DNA of 64,000 nucleotides from Phyllobacterium sophorae (GCF_003010965.1 NZ_PGGM01000001.1:558001-622000), one strand, 5' to 3'; counted from the stretch's first letter, positions 55,968 through 64,000 are shown. Made by a program: numbers and translations. Notes: generated by a model from the letters alone, not told the origin.

Positions 55968-56573
55968 ATGCGCCGTTCGGAAATCCGGGATCACCTGCTC
56001 GACACCGCGCTGCGGCTGTTCAACCAGCGCGGCTATCACGCAACGGGCATCGATCTGATCATCGCCGAGGGTGGAGTGGCCAAGACGACGCTATACCGGC
56101 ACTTCGAAACCAAGGAGGACCTGATACTGGCCGCTCTCGAACGGCGCGACGAGGAAGACCGCGCCGCCATGCGTGCCTTTGTCGAGCAGAATGCGAGCGA
56201 TCCGGTAGAACGCCTTCTGATTACGTTCGATTACCTCGAAACCTCGTTCAACGATAAACAGTTCCGCGGCTGCATTTTCGTGAGCGCGGCCGGTGAGCAC
56301 AAGGACCCCACCAATCCCGTATTCCGTGCTGCCGAAATGCATAAGCGCCTTGTACTCGCATATTTTGAGGAACTCGCCCACGCCGCTCGGTTCGCCGAGC
56401 CGAAGAGGATCGCAGCCGAGATTAACCTGTTGCACGAGGGAGCGTTCGCTGTCGCGCAGATAACCCGCATCGCCGAGCCCGCACGGCAGGCCAAACGCAT
56501 GGCGAGCCAGCTGCTTGCGGCGGAACAGCATTCCCGGTTGGCATCTTTAACCCCGGAGCGTGGGCCAGCTTAG
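55968..56573 (+). CDS. TetR/AcrR-family regulator
   Basis: A 201-residue regulator. HTH: IRDHLLDTALRLFNQRGYHATGIDLIIAEGGVAKTTLYRHFETKEDLILAAL, the canonical TetR N-terminus. The ligand domain has one cysteine (FRGCIFVSAAGEH), a position used in some relatives for redox or electrophile sensing; this role is only a possibility here. GAGGATGAG precedes the ATG. Probably represses itself and the DUF417 gene through the ATACnGATCnGTAT sites. Confidence 0.87.
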   Translation: MRRSEIRDHLLDTALRLFNQRGYHATGIDLIIAEGGVAKTTLYRHFETKEDLILAALERRDEEDRAAMRAFVEQNASDPVERLLITFDYLETSFNDKQFRGCIFVSAAGEHKDPTNPVFRAAEMHKRLVLAYFEELAHAARFAEPKRIAAEINLLHEGAFAVAQITRIAEPARQAKRMASQLLAAEQHSRLASLTPERGPA

Positions 56574-56991
56574 CGCGGACATCTTCATTTAAGGCTCTGA
56601 AGGCAAGCGGGCCGGCTGAACTGTCGGCACCACCGGTCGCTCATCAGCCACGACGATCTCGTAATCATCGTAGGCCGTGCGGGTGGATGCGCCGGGGCGG
56701 GGTATCCAATTCCACGAACGTGCCTGCGCGCCCGAACCCGACCGGAGGCTGGGCCTGGCTGCGTTGGACGGGCGTTCTTATGCTGCCTTTCATCAATCAT
56801 TGAGCGCGATGTTTGCATCACACTTGGCACCCCATGGTATCAAACTGTATCTCGCCTGGTAGATTGCCGGATTTGCTTACAATCCGACGGGCTGGAAGAA
56901 ACAATCCATACACGAACAGCGCGCATTTATCCTGCAAGCCGGAAGAGCAACGAGCCACGGCGAAAATTGCACCAATCACAAAGGATGAGAT
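56574..56991. other. Region without an intact gene
   Basis: 418 bases. A plus-strand frame ends in LAPHGIKLYLAW and vaguely recalls the C-terminal part of SDR proteins (LAPHGIRVN), but too little is left to name it. Otherwise nothing seen. Confidence 0.4.
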
Positions 56992-57396
56992 ATGACCGCT
57001 GAAGCCACACATCAATTGTTGGGACACGCCGTTGTGGGAACCAACAACTTAGATGCTGCCACAAACTTCTATGACAAATTGTTCGAACTGTTCGGCGTGG
57101 GCCGCATTCTCGAACAGCCTGGCCGGGCAGTATACTTTGGAACGACGATGCTCGAGTTCGGTGTGATCAACCCCCACAATGGCGACCGCGCCACCGTAGG
57201 CAACGGTAACATGGTTGCGTTGAGCGCCCGTTCGCGTGCTCATGTGGATGAAGTATATGCCCTTGCACTACAACTCGGTGGCACCGATGAGGGGCGTCCA
57301 GGTCCGCGCGGCCCAAATCAGGACGGCCCGTACTGCGCGTACTTCCGTGATCTCGACGGCAACAAGCTTTTGGTCTTCCGCGCTGGTCAGGACTGA
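56992..57396 (+). CDS. VOC-family (glyoxalase-like) protein
   Basis: A 134-residue vicinal oxygen chelate protein. Two beta-alpha-beta-beta-beta modules: HQLLGHAVVGTNNLDAATNFYDKLFELFG and MVALSARSRAHVDEVYALALQLGG, ending YCAYFRDLDGNKLLVFRAG. Metal-ligand positions (first His in GHAVVG, Glu in LEFGV) are present. Subfamily and substrate are unknown; such proteins include lyases, dioxygenases and resistance proteins. AAGGATGAG precedes the ATG; a 14-base perfect inverted repeat follows the gene. Confidence 0.84.
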   Translation: MTAEATHQLLGHAVVGTNNLDAATNFYDKLFELFGVGRILEQPGRAVYFGTTMLEFGVINPHNGDRATVGNGNMVALSARSRAHVDEVYALALQLGGTDEGRPGPRGPNQDGPYCAYFRDLDGNKLLVFRAGQD

Positions 57397-57413
57397 CCCT
57401 CAGGCGTAGAATA

Positions 57414-57445
57414 CCGATCGCTCGATCCTGAGATCGAGCGATCGG
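57414..57445. terminator. Perfect inverted repeat after the VOC gene
   Basis: CCGATCGCTCGATC / GATCGAGCGATCGG with loop CTGA, 17 bases after the stop. Followed by AATCTCTTCT, a weak T-rich tail; probable terminator. Confidence 0.7.
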
Positions 57446-57563
57446 AATCTCTTCTCAACGAACGCTAAACAAACGGGAGATGAGCGATGATGGAGCCGCT
57501 CCACATACACAAGCGCGACAAGTCTACGGGCCTTAAGCGTCATCAGTCTGTTCCCAGGCCAGC

Positions 57564-57824
57564 TTGCGGCATCAGGCGGTAAAGAATCAATTCGACCCTT
57601 CAGCATTCACAATTCCAGAGGAGCAACTGGTTGAACTTCGCCAGCGCATAGCAGCTACACGCTGGCCCGAAAACGAAGCCGTCGAAGATAGCTCGCAAGG
57701 CGTTCCGCTAGCAGGTGCGCCGGCTTCAATTCGCTTCGATAATGCGCCGAGGATCACCGTATGGCTACTCCCTCTCGGGGTATCGTATCGACACGAACAC
57801 ATTGAGATACAAAACGCCGTATAG
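57564..57824 (+). pseudogene. Epoxide hydrolase N-terminal fragment
   Basis: Codons 10-50 of this frame read FDPSAFTIPEEQLVELRQRIAATRWPENEAVEDSSQGVPLA in substance, which aligns with residues 52-90 of the intact epoxide hydrolase 1 kb downstream (shared RWPE.E.V.D.SQGV). After that point similarity stops and the frame ends within 37 codons. The alpha/beta-hydrolase core is absent, so this is a truncated relic. A separate paralogue, not a duplicate of the downstream copy, judging from the many differences. The flanks (57446-57563 and 57825-58073) contain nothing I can name. Confidence 0.7.
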
Positions 57825-58073
57825 CCAGACACATTCTCAATACAACACTTTGGTCAAATGAGGTCGCTGACTTCGGTTAGGGCTTGAATATCAGAGACCA
57901 TCCCCGAAGCGCACCAGAGTTAGTTGCTACGCGCCGTCGAGAGGCGCCGACATGCAGCCGGAAGGCGACCTACGCCACTCATGCGCAGGCGGCTGCGGCC
58001 TTGGCGACGCGCTGGAAACATTCGTCACCCGATTAAGCACCTTCTACTATCGAACGAGGAAAAGGATTACCAA

Positions 58074-58475
58074 ATGAAACGTACCCCGATAATTTTGACC
58101 GCGATGTTTCTCGTAGGCAGCGGATTCACAATGAATGTCGCCACGGCACAGCAGAATGGAATTTCGCGCACCGACCTTTTGCAGGAATCCATCAGCGCGG
58201 AGGGCCGCGAGGCGGTACAGGTTCGCGTTGACTTTGAGCCAGGCGCAGTGTCAATCAAACATTCGCACCCTGGCGAAGAAATCGCGTATGTCCTCGAAGG
58301 CACTCTCGAGTATACGCTCGAGGGCCGGCAGCCGGTCACACTTAAGGCCGGTGAGGCCTTGTTTATTCCGTCTGGTGTCGATCACCTTGCCAAGAACGTC
58401 GGTGACGCAAAGGCCTCGGAGCTTGCGACTTACATCGTCGAAACGGGAAAAACGCTTGTCGCGCCGGCTAAGTGA
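58074..58475 (+). CDS. Exported cupin-domain protein
   Basis: A 133-residue protein with a signal peptide (cleavage after ATA near residue 24) and one cupin barrel. Motif 1: IKHSHPGEEIAYVLEGTLEYTLEG; motif 2: PSGVDHLAKNVG. His, His, Glu and His metal ligands are present. AAAGGA precedes the ATG; the frame extends upstream but starts in unconserved sequence. It is followed 47 bases later by the Tat-exported epoxide hydrolase, so they are probably co-transcribed. Function unknown. Confidence 0.82.
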   Translation: MKRTPIILTAMFLVGSGFTMNVATAQQNGISRTDLLQESISAEGREAVQVRVDFEPGAVSIKHSHPGEEIAYVLEGTLEYTLEGRQPVTLKAGEALFIPSGVDHLAKNVGDAKASELATYIVETGKTLVAPAK

Positions 58476-58522
58476 CCGTTCTTTGGCGCTCGGACAATCT
58501 GCAGTACATTTAGGGGTCAGAG

Positions 58523-59833
58523 ATGATTGATCAGCAAACGAATAAGCCAACCGCTTTCACCCGCCGGGCATTGCTCGTCAGCGGAGCGGCAGTAGCAACT
58601 CTAGCGGCTTTCGGATCCCAAATCGCAGTTGTCGAGGCGAGTGCCCAAGCTCTTGCGGCAAACGGCGTCCGGCCGTTCCGCATCAATGTGCCAGCAGAAG
58701 CGTTGGCCGACCTGCAACGGCGCCTCGGCGCAACGCGTTGGCCCGAAGCGGAAACCGTTGGTGACCGCTCTCAGGGTGTCCAATTGTCCAAACTTCAGGC
58801 GCTCGTACGCTATTGGGAGAGCGATTACGACTGGCGCAGAGCGGAGCAAAAGCTCAACGCACTGCCACAGTTCCTGACGGAGATAGACGGAGTGGACATC
58901 CACTTCATCCATGTGCGCTCGCGCCACGCGGATGCGATGCCGCTCATCATGACGCACGGGTGGCCGGGATCGATGTTTGAGTTATTGAAGGTGATCGAGC
59001 CGCTTACCAACCCCACAGCGCATGGTGGCAGCGCCCGGGACGCCTTCCATCTTGTCCTTCCGTCCATTCCAGGCTTCGGCTTCTCGCAGAAGCCTCAGGG
59101 CACCGGATGGAATCCCGATCGGATCGCTCGAGCCTGGGACGTTCTGATGAAGCGTATTGGATATAGTCAGTACGTATCACAGGGCGGAGATTGGGGCGCT
59201 ATCATTTCCGACAGCATGGGCCGACAGGCACCCAAAGGGCTCCTCGGCATTCACGTCAACAGGATCGAGCGTTCAACGACGATCCCGCCGGAAGTCGGAA
59301 AAGCGCTGATGAATGGGGATCCAGCTCCGGATAATCTCAACGAAGAAGAGCGAGCGGTTTTCAATGAGGCCAGAGAGTTTCTGAGCAAGGGGTTTGGCTA
59401 CGCCGCCATCATGGGGACGCGCCCCCAGACTATCGGATATAGCCTCGCTGACTCGCCCGTTGGACTGGCCGCCTGGTTTTATGACAAGCTCGCCGACTGG
59501 GTATTTTTCCGCGGAGAACCGGAACGGGCGTTCACCCGAGACGAAATCCTTGATAACATTACTCTCTATTGGCTGACAAATACGGGGCCCTCAAGCGCCC
59601 GGATTTATTGGGAGAATGCCGCAAACGCTGCAATGCCCGGCATCATCACCGTTCCGGTCGCGGTGACGATTTTCCCTGGAGAGGTCTATAGGCCACCTGA
59701 ACACTGGGTTGAGCAGGCGTACCCAAATCTGATCTACTACAACAAGGTCGATAAGGGCGGGCATTTTGCGGCATGGGAAGAGCCCGAACTCTTCAGCGCC
59801 GAGGTGCGGACGGCCTTCAAATCACTTCGCTGA
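58523..59833 (+). CDS. Epoxide hydrolase family protein, Tat-exported
   Basis: A 436-residue microsomal-type epoxide hydrolase. N-terminal Tat signal (R14-R15 in TRRALLVSG, hydrophobic stretch to about residue 42), EHN domain (residues 50-160, RWPEAETVGDRSQGV), then the alpha/beta-hydrolase core: oxyanion HGWPGS at 145-150, nucleophile D223 in GGDWGA, and His414 in KGGHFAAWEEP. It would hydrolyse epoxides to diols in the periplasm. A relic of a related gene lies 1 kb upstream. Ends before a perfect inverted repeat. Confidence 0.87.
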   Translation: MIDQQTNKPTAFTRRALLVSGAAVATLAAFGSQIAVVEASAQALAANGVRPFRINVPAEALADLQRRLGATRWPEAETVGDRSQGVQLSKLQALVRYWESDYDWRRAEQKLNALPQFLTEIDGVDIHFIHVRSRHADAMPLIMTHGWPGSMFELLKVIEPLTNPTAHGGSARDAFHLVLPSIPGFGFSQKPQGTGWNPDRIARAWDVLMKRIGYSQYVSQGGDWGAIISDSMGRQAPKGLLGIHVNRIERSTTIPPEVGKALMNGDPAPDNLNEEERAVFNEAREFLSKGFGYAAIMGTRPQTIGYSLADSPVGLAAWFYDKLADWVFFRGEPERAFTRDEILDNITLYWLTNTGPSSARIYWENAANAAMPGIITVPVAVTIFPGEVYRPPEHWVEQAYPNLIYYNKVDKGGHFAAWEEPELFSAEVRTAFKSLR

Positions 59834-59862
59834 ATGGATTGGCAAGTGCATTGACCAATCTG

Positions 59863-59890
59863 CAAACGGCTCGAGAGCTCGAGCCGTTTG
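59863..59890. terminator. Bidirectional terminator between convergent genes
   Basis: CAAACGGCTCGAG and CTCGAGCCGTTTG separated by AG; symmetric hairpin between the epoxide hydrolase stop and the oxidoreductase stop. Confidence 0.75.
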
Positions 59891-59917
59891 GGCGTCTCAA
59901 ACTGTAGCGAAGTTTCG

Positions 59918-60889
59918 CTAATGCTTGAGGATCTCGTCCATTACAAGCACGATTTTTCCCTTGGGGCGCGGCAGCTTGCCCTCAAGCATCAGGTGTGCGT
60001 CCCGCGCTTGTTCGAACCGCAATGTTGTTCCGACATTCATCTTGAGGGCACCTTTGGAGATCAGTGCCGAAATGCGGCCCAGGCTTTCTGTGGATACGTC
60101 AACGAGAAAGAACCTAGCCAGGATTTCGTGCTTTGCCGCCAGGGTCTGGTCCGGGGCGGAAACTGCCGAAACCAACGTTCCCCCCTTTTTCAGCACTTGA
60201 AATGACCGCGTTTGCGCTTCTCCACCTACCAAATCTATCACCGCATCCACCTCGCGAACTTCATCTTCAAAACGAGTTGTTGTGTAGTCGATGACCTTGT
60301 CCCCGCCGAGACCAACAACACCGTCGATGTCGTCTGGCGAGGCAGTGCACACGGTCCGGAGACCCGCCTCTCTGGCAAATTGCACGGCATATGCGCCCAC
60401 GTTTCCTGCCGCCCCGTGGATCAATACCGTCTGGCCGCTTTCCAGGCCGGCCTGATCGAAAAGCGCTTGCCACGCTGTGACCGCTATCACTGGCAGCGAT
60501 GCTGCTGCGATATGGTCTATGGAATCTGGTTTGCGATCAAGCATGGAAGCACTGGCGACCGCGTATTGCGCATAACCGCCGCAGAATCGCTTATTGGTCA
60601 CTCCATACACTTGGTCCCCAGCCTTGAATTGGGTCACGCCAGCGCCGACAGCCACGACCTCACCCGAAATGTCTGAACCCAGGATAAGGGGCAGGGGTTG
60701 GGGCAGCGCACTATTGCCCGAGCGAATCCAGCCGTCCCAAGGGCCGACACCCGCTGCATGTACTTTAACGATGACTTCGTTCGTGCCTGGATCGGGTGTG
60801 TCCGATAACTCCAGTTGCATTACATCCGGAGACCCAAATTCATGGATGCGCCACACCAATCCTGAGAAACTCGTTGAACCTCCCGACAT
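59918..60889 (-). CDS. Zinc-type alcohol dehydrogenase-like/NADPH:quinone oxidoreductase
   Basis: A 323-residue MDR-superfamily protein. GroES-like part (VHAAGVGPWDGWIRSG, LGSDISGEVVAVG) and Rossmann part with VLIHGAAGNVGAYAVQFA. It lacks the catalytic zinc cysteine/histidine pattern, which places it in the quinone-oxidoreductase branch. The Ala-Gly-rich nucleotide loop (AAGNVGAYA) suits NADPH. Start at 60889 with AAAGGAAAG upstream; 52 further codons are open but unconserved. Probable role: reduction of quinones or reactive enones. Confidence 0.85.
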   Translation of the reverse strand: MSGGSTSFSGLVWRIHEFGSPDVMQLELSDTPDPGTNEVIVKVHAAGVGPWDGWIRSGNSALPQPLPLILGSDISGEVVAVGAGVTQFKAGDQVYGVTNKRFCGGYAQYAVASASMLDRKPDSIDHIAAASLPVIAVTAWQALFDQAGLESGQTVLIHGAAGNVGAYAVQFAREAGLRTVCTASPDDIDGVVGLGGDKVIDYTTTRFEDEVREVDAVIDLVGGEAQTRSFQVLKKGGTLVSAVSAPDQTLAAKHEILARFFLVDVSTESLGRISALISKGALKMNVGTTLRFEQARDAHLMLEGKLPRPKGKIVLVMDEILKH

Positions 60890-61220
60890 TTGCTTTCCTT
60901 TCGATACTGGCAACGGATCGCTCCTGGCAAAGCTCTGCCCAGATTGGCTTTCAATGGAAATGAGGGGCGAACCAGATTGGCTTGTTTCAAGCGTTATGTC
61001 GTCTCTTGTCGGTGTACGGAGCCAAGTCTTTAGGACGATGACCAAATCGTACGCACGGACACAATCTGACTTTGATGACGTATTTTAACAGCGCGACTAT
61101 GCAATGAAAACGGCGCCCACGATCAAGTCGTTGTGTCGTCTTGCACAGTGAACCTGCTCAGATGGAATTCGCGCTGCGGATGCGCGACTACCGCCCACCC
61201 GCGAACGCGGTGCTTCCAGG
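60890..61220. other. Intergenic region
   Basis: 331 bases between two minus-strand genes; holds the promoter region of the quinone oxidoreductase-like gene. No gene, repeat or hairpin of note. Confidence 0.5.
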
Positions 61221-61676
61221 CTATTTTTCGATCGCTGCGTGAGGTGTATTTCTGAAGCTGATAGCCATTCGATTGTAGCTGTTCATCAAGCTGATCGCGA
61301 TTGTGAGATCGACGAGTTCGCGCTCGTTGAACACTGCACGTGCAGCTGCGTAGGCGTTGTTCGGCACACCTGTCTCTGCTACACGCGTCACTGTTTCAGC
61401 CCATGCAAGGGCAGTACGTTCGCGCTCGTCAAAGAGATTGCCGGCTTCCGGCCACGCCTGAAGCAATGCTAACTTCTCGATCGACTGCCCCTTCTTCAAA
61501 AGATCCCTGGTATGCATGTCGAGGCAATAAGCACAATTATTGATCTGCGAGACACGCAGATAAACCAGATCAAGCAAAACGGGGGGAAGACCGCTTTGCA
61601 TGACGTAACCGTAGACGCCCCCTAGCGCTTTTGCTCCAGCAGGAGCGACTTGATTGTAATCCAGACGGCTGGTCAT
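61221..61676 (-). CDS. Carboxymuconolactone decarboxylase/AhpD-like protein
   Basis: A 151-residue AhpD-fold protein with the peroxidase-type site NNCAYCLDMHTRDL (CxxC plus His, three residues on). Such proteins reduce peroxides or peroxiredoxins; carboxymuconolactone decarboxylases lack the CxxC, so alkylhydroperoxidase-like activity is favoured. Four bases upstream is the end of the cupin pseudogene, so both were probably one operon (cupin first). Confidence 0.85.
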   Translation of the reverse strand: MTSRLDYNQVAPAGAKALGGVYGYVMQSGLPPVLLDLVYLRVSQINNCAYCLDMHTRDLLKKGQSIEKLALLQAWPEAGNLFDERERTALAWAETVTRVAETGVPNNAYAAARAVFNERELVDLTIAISLMNSYNRMAISFRNTPHAAIEK

Positions 61677-61680
61677 TTTC

Positions 61681-62105
61681 TCACTCCTTAGTGTTTAAGT
61701 TGGTCGTCAGTTCCTTGTCGCCGGTGTCAACGATAAACACGGCAAGCAGCTTCGCCGGGTCTTTCTTGCTGGCGTTGCGGCTTACAAGATGTGTCGAGCC
61801 CGGCGTCTCGTAAAAGCTTTCACCGGCACGATAGACCCGCTTGGGTTCATTATTCACCTGCGACTCGATTTCTCCAGACAGGACATAGGCAAAAATGAAA
61901 GCTGATTTTGCGTGCTCGTGCGGGAGTGATGCTCCTGCCGGTGGATAATCCACAACCAGGGCCCGACTGACTTGCCAGGAATGTTAGGGATGGTCTGTTC
62001 GAAGCTTGGCGTAACTGTTTCAGCGGGTTCATGCGCTGCCGCAGGTATTGCGGTCGCTATGGCGATGGCGGTGAACGCTCCGCCAATGAAGGATCTTATG
62101 TTCAT
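61681..62105 (-). pseudogene. Exported cupin-domain protein, frameshifted
   Basis: Codons 1-46 from the ATG at 62105 (AAGGAG upstream) encode a signal peptide (cleavage after AAA/HEP near residue 24) and the mature start ETVTPSFEQTIPNIPGKS. Reading must then shift by one base near 61966 to continue RALVVDYPPAGASLPHEHAKSAFIFAYVLSG..., the cupin barrel with motifs SLPHEHAKSAFIFAYVLSGE and ETPGSTHLVSRN. A single missing base (likely in the GTC-GGG junction) explains it. Both parts are otherwise intact, so the damage is recent or a sequencing error. Confidence 0.72.
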
Positions 62106-62141
62106 GATGGTATTCTCCTTTGTGAGTGTTTTCCTTTCCCA

Positions 62142-62171
62142 CTATAAATACCCTTTGAATGGTCCTATAAA
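62142..62171. promoter_or_regulatory. Direct repeats in the cupin-MocR intergenic region
   Basis: CTATAAA at 62142-62148 and again at 62165-62171, 23 bases apart. MocR/PdxR regulators often bind direct repeats between divergent genes; the second copy may double as a -10 element. Confidence 0.35.
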
Positions 62172-62195
62172 AAGCACCAAGAATGCTCAAAAATC

Positions 62196-63632
62196 ATGTA
62201 CCATGGTGGAATGACCAAACCGCTTGAGTTGCACCTCGACCGAACAACGAAGACCCCACTGGCCGACCAGATTTGCATGGGCATAACCGCTGCCATCGAG
62301 AGCGGTGTGTTGGCAGCAGGTGCGCGCCTTCCTTCCTGGGTGGACCTGGCAATCCAACTGGGCGTCGCACGTGGCACTGTTCGTTCCGCATACGATAAGT
62401 TGTCAGCAGCTCAGCTTATTGTTGCGTCGCGGGCGGCCGGTACCCGCGTAACGGAAAGACCAATTTTATCCTTGCCACGGGATCCCGCACCTGAGCCAGG
62501 CTCCTTCATGGAGATGTATCAGGAGCTGACCTTGGGTCCGGCAATCTTCCAGATGGGGGTGCCGGCGAAGGAGACTTTTCCGGCCAAGCTTTTCGCCAGA
62601 ATTCGCTCGCATGCCGTGCGCGCCGAAGCAAGTGCGGCGCCACTCTATCCGGATCCACGTGGAGAACTCGAGTTGAGGCGAGAGATCGCTGCCTATCTCG
62701 CCATCGCTCGGGGAATAGAGTGCTCGCCCTCTCAAATCCTTGTTACCGGTGGCTTTGGAAGCGGCCTCGGATTGACGCTTCGCGTGCTCGGCCTTGAGGG
62801 GAGCAAGGCGTGGATCGAGGACCCGGGGTTCCCGTTCACGCGACGCGGGCTCGAGCTCGCGAGACTGTTGCCAGTCCCTATCCCCGTCGACTCCGAGGGT
62901 ATCGATGTTGACTACGGCTTGAGATATGCGCCGGATGCGGGGCTCGCTGTGGTGACCCCAGGACAGCAAGCCCCATTGGGGGCCACCCTGTCGCTATCGC
63001 GCCGATTGCGTCTTCTGGAGTGGGCGGCTCAGGAAGGCGCGTGGGTCATCGAGGATGACTATTTAAGCGAGTTACAGTTGAAAGGGCGTGCCGCGCCGGC
63101 ACTCGCCTCGGTCGATCGTACAGGAAGGGTCATTCATATCGGCTCGTTCAGCAAGACCATAAGCCCTGCTTTGCGCCTTGGCTTTGTGCTTGTTCCCCAG
63201 CGTCTGGCATCCCGTTTTGCGGAGGTGGCCGCATGCTTGGCACCTTCACCTGGGCCATCCATACAGCTTGCGGCCGCAGAATTTATCAGTGAAGGCCATT
63301 ATTTACGTCATCTCCGGCGCACCAAGCGTGCATATGCTGCGCAACGCGACGGAGTGTTGCAATATCTTGAACCGCGGACAAACAAGATTGCTGTGACCAC
63401 ACCCGGATTGGCTGTCCTGCTCCGGTTTACTGATGGGGCGCCAGACGTAGCGATCGTACGCGAAACGCTGGCCTTCGGCCTGGCGCCCTCGCCGCTATCG
63501 GTTTGGTACGCATCGCCTGCATCCGCGCAATCCGGTCTTCTGTTGGGAATTGCAACGTGCCCCCAACAGCACGTCGCGAAGTCTTGTGACCGCCTTCTTG
63601 AGATCCTTCAACGTCGTACGTCCTCGAGTTGA
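62196..63632 (+). CDS. MocR-family regulator (GntR HTH fused to aminotransferase-like domain)
   Basis: A 478-residue PdxR/MocR-type protein. N-terminal winged HTH (PLADQICMGITAAIESGVLAAGARLPSWVDLAIQLGVARGTVRSAYDKLSAAQLI; about residues 20-85) followed by a fold-type I aminotransferase domain with the PLP lysine in GSFSKTISPALRLGF and the preceding Asp in WVIEDDYLSEL. Such proteins use PLP or an aldehyde/amine adduct as effector. ATGs at 62196 and 62211 are both possible. Divergent from the cupin/AhpD-like genes, its likely targets. Confidence 0.86.
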   Translation: MYHGGMTKPLELHLDRTTKTPLADQICMGITAAIESGVLAAGARLPSWVDLAIQLGVARGTVRSAYDKLSAAQLIVASRAAGTRVTERPILSLPRDPAPEPGSFMEMYQELTLGPAIFQMGVPAKETFPAKLFARIRSHAVRAEASAAPLYPDPRGELELRREIAAYLAIARGIECSPSQILVTGGFGSGLGLTLRVLGLEGSKAWIEDPGFPFTRRGLELARLLPVPIPVDSEGIDVDYGLRYAPDAGLAVVTPGQQAPLGATLSLSRRLRLLEWAAQEGAWVIEDDYLSELQLKGRAAPALASVDRTGRVIHIGSFSKTISPALRLGFVLVPQRLASRFAEVAACLAPSPGPSIQLAAAEFISEGHYLRHLRRTKRAYAAQRDGVLQYLEPRTNKIAVTTPGLAVLLRFTDGAPDVAIVRETLAFGLAPSPLSVWYASPASAQSGLLLGIATCPQQHVAKSCDRLLEILQRRTSSS

Positions 63633-63656
63633 ATCAACACACGGCTGCCGTTGAAC

Positions 63657-64000
63657 CTAACGCAACTCTGCTTGGGATCCTGATTTAACGACGGTTCTTA
63701 TCTTTGCCACAGCTTCGAGCGTCCGATGGACCGGGCATTTGTCGGCAATTTCGGCAATCTTGGCGCGAAGCTCCTCGGCGACTTCGCCATCCACGGAAAT
63801 GACCCGCTCGAAACGATCAATCCTGCTGCTACCGCTGCGTTCCGATTCGGTGCACTCTTCGCAATCCTTGGCATGGATTTTGGCATGGGAGACATCAACA
63901 CTGACACGTCCGAGCGTCAGATTTTTGTAATCGGCATATTGGCGCAGCGTCATTGAGGTGCAAGCGCCAAGCGCGATTGACAGGAAGTCGTATGGTGACG
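63657..64000 (-). CDS. OsmC-family protein (5' end beyond the window)
   Basis: The readable part ends at 63657. Upstream of the ATG at 63953 the frame stays open to the edge and encodes SPYDFLSIALGACTSMTLR, the characteristic OsmC block with the peroxidatic cysteine, so the gene is truncated by the window border. The second cysteine is in ADKCPVHRTL. OsmC proteins are thiol-dependent organic hydroperoxidases. About 114 codons are present, some 20-30 missing. Confidence 0.85.
   Translation of the reverse strand, partial: SPYDFLSIALGACTSMTLRQYADYKNLTLGRVSVDVSHAKIHAKDCEECTESERSGSSRIDRFERVISVDGEVAEELRAKIAEIADKCPVHRTLEAVAKIRTVVKSGSQAELR

Overview
The window looks like chromosome (or a large secondary replicon) of an alphaproteobacterium of the order Hyphomicrobiales/Rhizobiales. 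The basis is the rhizobial glpDSTPQUV glycerol import operon, the DUF982, DUF1127 and bacterial transglutaminase-like (BTLCP) proteins, several sugar and peptide ABC importers each with its own regulator, and a divergent ampR-ampC pair whose enzyme resembles the OCH-type class C beta-lactamases of Ochrobactrum/Brucella as I recall them. Genus is not certain; Phyllobacteriaceae or Brucellaceae are the best guesses. No rRNA, tRNA, IS element, CRISPR array or phage gene was recognised.

Layout. 1-6.4 kb: end of glpD and the complete glycerol ABC transporter, closed by a strong terminator. 6.4-7.0 kb: RelE/ParE-type toxin with a ribbon-helix-helix antitoxin. 7.0-22.7 kb: a large catabolic locus controlled by a LacI-type regulator. 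A DUF993 gene diverges from lacI; lacI is followed by a Gfo/Idh dehydrogenase, a CoA-transferase, an enoyl-CoA hydratase, an aldehyde dehydrogenase, a CUT1 sugar ABC importer, two GMC oxidoreductases and an SDR. The substrate cannot be read from the sequence, and this is the best candidate for an undescribed pathway. 22.7-29.8 kb: mixed small genes (DUF982, a frameshifted MFS transporter, DUF4864, BTLCP, a Gly-rich 30-bp-repeat exported protein, DUF1810, a cold-shock protein, an alpha/beta hydrolase) and a possible sRNA. 29.8-36.2 kb: GntR-SMP-30-CUT2 sugar importer operon on the minus strand. 36.3-37.0 kb: DUF899 thioredoxin-like protein.

37.3-49.8 kb: a peptide-import region. One operon holds a class-C26 glutamine-amidotransferase-like hydrolase, an OppA-like binding protein, two permeases, a beta-lactamase-fold hydrolase without a signal peptide and a fused double ATPase. 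It is followed by a LysR regulator, a peptidase T, a second peptide-binding protein and a second peptidase T. 49.9-52.1 kb: ampR and ampC, divergent. 52.1-64.0 kb: a patchwork of stress and detoxification genes (NmrA-like reductase, DUF417/RclC-like membrane protein with a TetR regulator and three matching operator-like sites, VOC protein, cupins, Tat-exported epoxide hydrolase, quinone oxidoreductase-like protein, AhpD-like protein, MocR regulator, OsmC). It contains relics: an epoxide-hydrolase fragment and a frameshifted cupin. Perfect inverted repeats that look like terminators separate many of these modules.

Starts were moved from the longest open frame wherever a ribosome binding site, a coupled overlap or family length supported a shorter gene. 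All functional names are from motif recognition by eye; no database search was run.
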